This document shows positions 61,300 to 64,000 of a stretch of DNA of 64,000 nucleotides, piece after piece (the first letter of the stretch is position 1; each line of letters begins with the position of its first letter). The DNA lies in NCBI GenBank assembly GCA_965250275.1, contig OZ252297.1:124001-188000 (forward strand), given 5' to 3'. This DNA is from G965250275 sp965250275 (GTDB lineage: Bacteria; Pseudomonadota; Alphaproteobacteria; Rhodobacterales; Rhodobacteraceae). The notes under the pieces were generated by a model. That model was given only the letters and a program-made list of their open reading frames with translations. It was not told the origin of the DNA and ran no database searches. Position numbers and translations under genes: made by a program.

Positions 61300-62454
61300 T
61301 CAGAACGGCAGACCCAGTTCCTGTGCAACACGCCTGAACCGGTGCGACCAGGTGTGGTCCCCAACGGCACGTTTCATGGCATTTTGGCGAATATCCTTGC
61401 GTATGCTGGCACGCTCGGGGGCGAGATAGAACCGCGCTTTATCAACAAGTTCTTCGGTCGAACCATAGTAGAGCATCTCTTTGCCCTCTTCGAAGTACTC
61501 TTCCAGTTCGGGAAAGCGATTGACCAGATGCACGCCCCCGGACATTGCGACCTCGAATTCTCGGAAGCGGATAAACAGAAGCGGGTCTTTTAAGACGAAT
61601 GTGCTGGCCACTTCGATCGAACCGAAGCTCAGTGCTGATTTCGAAAAGATCTCCGCCATCTCTTCAAACCCGGCACTGCCAAGGTACTCCACAGTGCCGT
61701 CCATTGGCCGTTTTTCGGGGGGGCTGCTGACCAGTTCCTGGGCTGTGCGTTTGAGCGCCGCATGGATACATTTTCGTCCACCTGGCACCGCGACGCTTTT
61801 GAGGAAACGCTCCCAGCCTTCCGACATGTTCGTCAGGGCACGGGTCGCCGGGTTGCCGCGGTTCTGTCCATAGATATCCATTGGCGACGCGCCATAAACT
61901 TTTACGGGGACGTTTGCCTGCGCCATACTGGCGATCCCGCGCGCCCGCGCGCCATAGGCGGTCCCGATGAAGCAGATGTTCTCCTCCTCCGGCACGGGCA
62001 GGGGCCTGAAAACGTGTGGGTTAGAGGCAAATGGCATCACAATGAGATTGCGGGCGCCGTATCCCCGCAGCAAATCCATGCTCTCGCGAGCGGATGTCCA
62101 GCACAGGTCATAAGCCGATGTGATGGATTTGACGCGGAATGGATGGGAGAGATCGTCGGTACTGAAGTTGACGGTGGGGATACCCATGCGTGAGATCTCG
62201 CGCACGGTTTCTGCATTGATCGAATTGTCCCACGCCAGCGAGAAGAAAAGATCGATTCCGCCCGACTCCAGTTCCTGGCGCAGCTTATCCATCAGCATCT
62301 CGCAGTATTGATCGACCGGCGCATCGTGCCCCAATTCCATCATCGGATTGTAGAAGATGACATCGTGGCCGCCCTTGGTCAGCTCATCGACAGCGTGAAA
62401 AAGATGTGTTTCTGCCAAAAAACCGAGGCCGACATCATAATAGAAAATTCTCAT
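61300..62454 (-). CDS. CgeB-like glycosyltransferase
   Basis: 384 residues with the CgeB/YkvP glycosyltransferase architecture: N-terminal Rossmann domain (MRIFYYDVGLGFLAETHLF), and a C-terminal donor domain with FIRFREFEVAMSGGVHLVNR and PELEEYFEEGKEMLYYGS, where the Glu-rich helix binds the sugar nucleotide. Acceptor unknown. Sits 690 bp from flgI; flagellar or surface glycosylation is possible but unproven. Confidence 0.85.
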   Translation of the reverse strand: MRIFYYDVGLGFLAETHLFHAVDELTKGGHDVIFYNPMMELGHDAPVDQYCEMLMDKLRQELESGGIDLFFSLAWDNSINAETVREISRMGIPTVNFSTDDLSHPFRVKSITSAYDLCWTSARESMDLLRGYGARNLIVMPFASNPHVFRPLPVPEEENICFIGTAYGARARGIASMAQANVPVKVYGASPMDIYGQNRGNPATRALTNMSEGWERFLKSVAVPGGRKCIHAALKRTAQELVSSPPEKRPMDGTVEYLGSAGFEEMAEIFSKSALSFGSIEVASTFVLKDPLLFIRFREFEVAMSGGVHLVNRFPELEEYFEEGKEMLYYGSTEELVDKARFYLAPERASIRKDIRQNAMKRAVGDHTWSHRFRRVAQELGLPF

Positions 62455-63143
62455 GGTTGAATCCGATATTGCAGTCTTTTCAGAGGTGTCAGGGTCAAAA
62501 TCATGGGGTCACCTGAACGCGGGCTGCTCTGAGGGCGCCCGCCGAGATGTCATCAAACCCACAACCCAGAACGCCATGACGCGCGTGGGTGGACTGGCCT
62601 TCTGTCCTGCATCTCCAAATCGAATCCCAAGCACATCGAACGCCCGGGTGTTCAGGACCCATCCCAAAATGCTCCGCAGGATCAATTCGACGGATGTGCA
62701 GAAGCGCAGCAGACAACCGGCGGTGACGCTCCGACATGTTCGGCACACATAACAGCGAGAATGCTGAGAGCAAAATGATCGCAAACCCTACTAACGAAAC
62801 TGGCTACGATATGCCGGCTTTCTGCCTGCGAGTCGAACAAAATATCCATAACTGCCTGTAAGTGTGGCGAATCTGGTGTCTTGACCATGGCTTGATCTCC
62901 ACAACACAGAACAGCAAACGGGGTATTGCAGAGGGTTGGCACCTGCAGCGTTGCCGGCAGGGCACGCAAACGTCGCGCCCAAAGAGGTTCCGGGCGCTTA
63001 CAGCCGACGCGCTGCAGATGATCGTGCAAAGCCCGGTCGGTCAGTCACCGGCCTGAGATGCACGTCCGTTGTTGGGCAGGTCTTAGTGATATTCCGATTT
63101 AAGGTCTTGTTCCCGCCCTTGCATTTTATGGCCAAGGACCTGC
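62455..63143. other. Gene-free stretch next to flgI
   Basis: 689 bp in which no frame has recognisable content or a good start. No terminator or repeat stands out. May hold decayed sequence between the accessory region and the flagellar locus. Confidence 0.5.
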
Positions 63144-64000
63144 CTAGCGAACCACAAACTCGGCGTGCAATGCGCCCGCGGCCTTGATGCTTTTCAGAAT
63201 GTCGATCATGTCGCGCGGGGCCACGCCCAGCGCGTTCAAACCGGCAACCACTTCGGACAGCGTCGTGCTCTCCGGCACTTCGGCCAGTCCGACGCCCGGC
63301 TCTTCCTCGATCTCGGCACCGGTGCGCGGGACAACGACGGTTTCGCCTTCGGCAAAAGGGTTTGGTTGCACAACGATGGGCGACTCTTCGATCCGAAGCG
63401 TCAGATTCCCCTGCGAGACAGCAACGCGGGAGAGCCGGACGTCGTCACCCATGACGATTGTGCCCGAACGTTGGTCGACCACCACTCGGGCGCGCCGTTC
63501 GGGCTCGACCAGTATGTTCTCGACCCGACTCATTGCATGAGCCGCTGATGGGGATTGCGTTGCAAGGATGTCCATTTGCACGGTGCCGGAATCCAGCATC
63601 CGTGCGACGCCAGCGCCGAAGTTGCCATTGATCGCCGCCTCGATCCGGGCGGCCGTCGTGAAGTCCGGCTCCCGCAAGGCCAACCGGATCGTCGCAAGGT
63701 CAGAAAACTGAAAGTCGATTTCCTGCTCGACGCGTGCGCCCGAGGGGATCACGCCCGATGTTGGGACACCCTGCACCACAGAAGCGGCATCACCCTGTGC
63801 GGACACGCCACCGGCGATGATCGTCCCCTGGGCCACCGCATAGATCTGTCCGTCCGCCGCGTTCAGTGGTGTCATGATCAGCGTGCCACCCAGGAGGCTT
63901 TTGGAATCCCCGATCGCGGACACCGTGACATCGATCTGGCTGCCGGCCCTGGAAAACGGCGGCAGTGTTGCGGTCACGAACACGGCGGCGACGTTTTTGG
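63144..64000 (-). CDS. flgI: Flagellar P-ring protein FlgI, C-terminal part (gene runs off the window)
   Basis: The periplasmic P-ring around the flagellar rod is built from FlgI. The frame stays open to the window edge; the first visible residues (NVAAVFVTATLPPFSRAGS) are internal to FlgI, so the start is beyond 64000. Other marks: DVTVSAIGDSKSLLGG, LIMTPLNAADGQIYAVAQG, and the C-terminal LNALGVAPRDMIDILKSIKA followed by GALHAEF. About 285 residues of ~370 are seen. Confidence 0.95.
   Translation of the reverse strand, partial: KNVAAVFVTATLPPFSRAGSQIDVTVSAIGDSKSLLGGTLIMTPLNAADGQIYAVAQGTIIAGGVSAQGDAASVVQGVPTSGVIPSGARVEQEIDFQFSDLATIRLALREPDFTTAARIEAAINGNFGAGVARMLDSGTVQMDILATQSPSAAHAMSRVENILVEPERRARVVVDQRSGTIVMGDDVRLSRVAVSQGNLTLRIEESPIVVQPNPFAEGETVVVPRTGAEIEEEPGVGLAEVPESTTLSEVVAGLNALGVAPRDMIDILKSIKAAGALHAEFVVR

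Noticed and set aside
1..64000. CRISPR array, prophage structural genes, or transposase
   Set aside because: No regularly spaced short repeats, no capsid, tail or terminase genes and no transposase motifs were seen on either strand.

Overview
The window looks like a chromosomal segment of an alphaproteobacterium of the Rhodobacteraceae (Roseobacter group). The grounds are the density of TRAP transporters, the style of the proteins (tandem Opp-type ABC genes with ATGA couplings, Crp/Fnr and AraC one-component regulators, SmtA-type metallothionein, gentisate and feruloyl-CoA genes, FlgI), and frequent GTG/TTG starts. This placement is inferred from family resemblance only. Roughly 50 protein genes, one tRNA gene and several families of decayed repeats are visible.

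Layout. (1) 1-1.5 kb: the 3' part of a sensor histidine kinase, then an intact tRNA-Arg(ACG). (2) 1.48-25.2 kb: two accessory blocks lie in tandem behind the tRNA. Each ends with a ~167 bp repeat that runs into a copy of the last bases of the tRNA gene (18 bp at 1465, exact at 12816, 16 of 18 at 25192). Block 1 holds a GNAT gene, an AraC regulator, an FAD monooxygenase and a sulfatase/DUF3604/outer-membrane-protein set divergent from a Crp-like regulator. Block 2 holds an MHS-type MFS transporter, an SmtB-SmtA metallothionein pair, a siderophore-interacting protein, an MtfA-like peptidase, and a complete Opp/Nik-type ABC importer followed by an EamA exporter. (3) 25.2-34.2 kb: the GNAT module recurs almost unchanged, then an XRE-cupin regulator divergent from an operon of FAD amino-acid oxidase, TRAP M-P-Q genes, an MlrC-like M81 peptidase and an M19 dipeptidase. 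It is followed by a third, fully decayed copy of the repeat module. (4) 34.5-51.3 kb: a LysM/coiled-coil protein, a TPR protein, a RibD-like reductase, a second sulfatase divergent from a second Crp-like regulator, a Tat-exported intradiol-fold protein with a ferric-reductase-like membrane protein, a class III cyclase, a YHYH protein, a 1076-residue protein with two acetoacetate-decarboxylase-like halves, an FkbM methyltransferase, an outer-membrane barrel and a sugar transferase. (5) 51.5-61.2 kb: N-carbamoylputrescine amidase, then a minus-strand aromatic-acid cluster: gentisate dioxygenase, fumarylpyruvate hydrolase-like protein, 3-hydroxybenzoate 6-hydroxylase-like monooxygenase, a TRAP P-Q-M system, MarR and feruloyl-CoA synthase. 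(6) 61.3-64 kb: a CgeB-like glycosyltransferase, a ~690 bp gene-free stretch and the 3' part of flgI, which marks the edge of a flagellar locus.

How the parts work together. The left half is best read as a tRNA-anchored accessory region built by repeated insertion and decay. No integrase gene is visible, so the blocks cannot mobilise themselves from what is seen here. The functional cargo is catabolic and uptake-related: sulfate-ester hydrolysis (two independent regulator-sulfatase pairs), D-amino-acid or peptide breakdown, metal handling, and aromatic acid catabolism through gentisate. The least conventional observations are the tandem tRNA-end blocks with decayed module copies, the double-ADC protein, the two parallel sulfatase/Crp loci, and the XRE-cupin/TRAP/MlrC/M19 operon with a 21-bp-spaced double operator.
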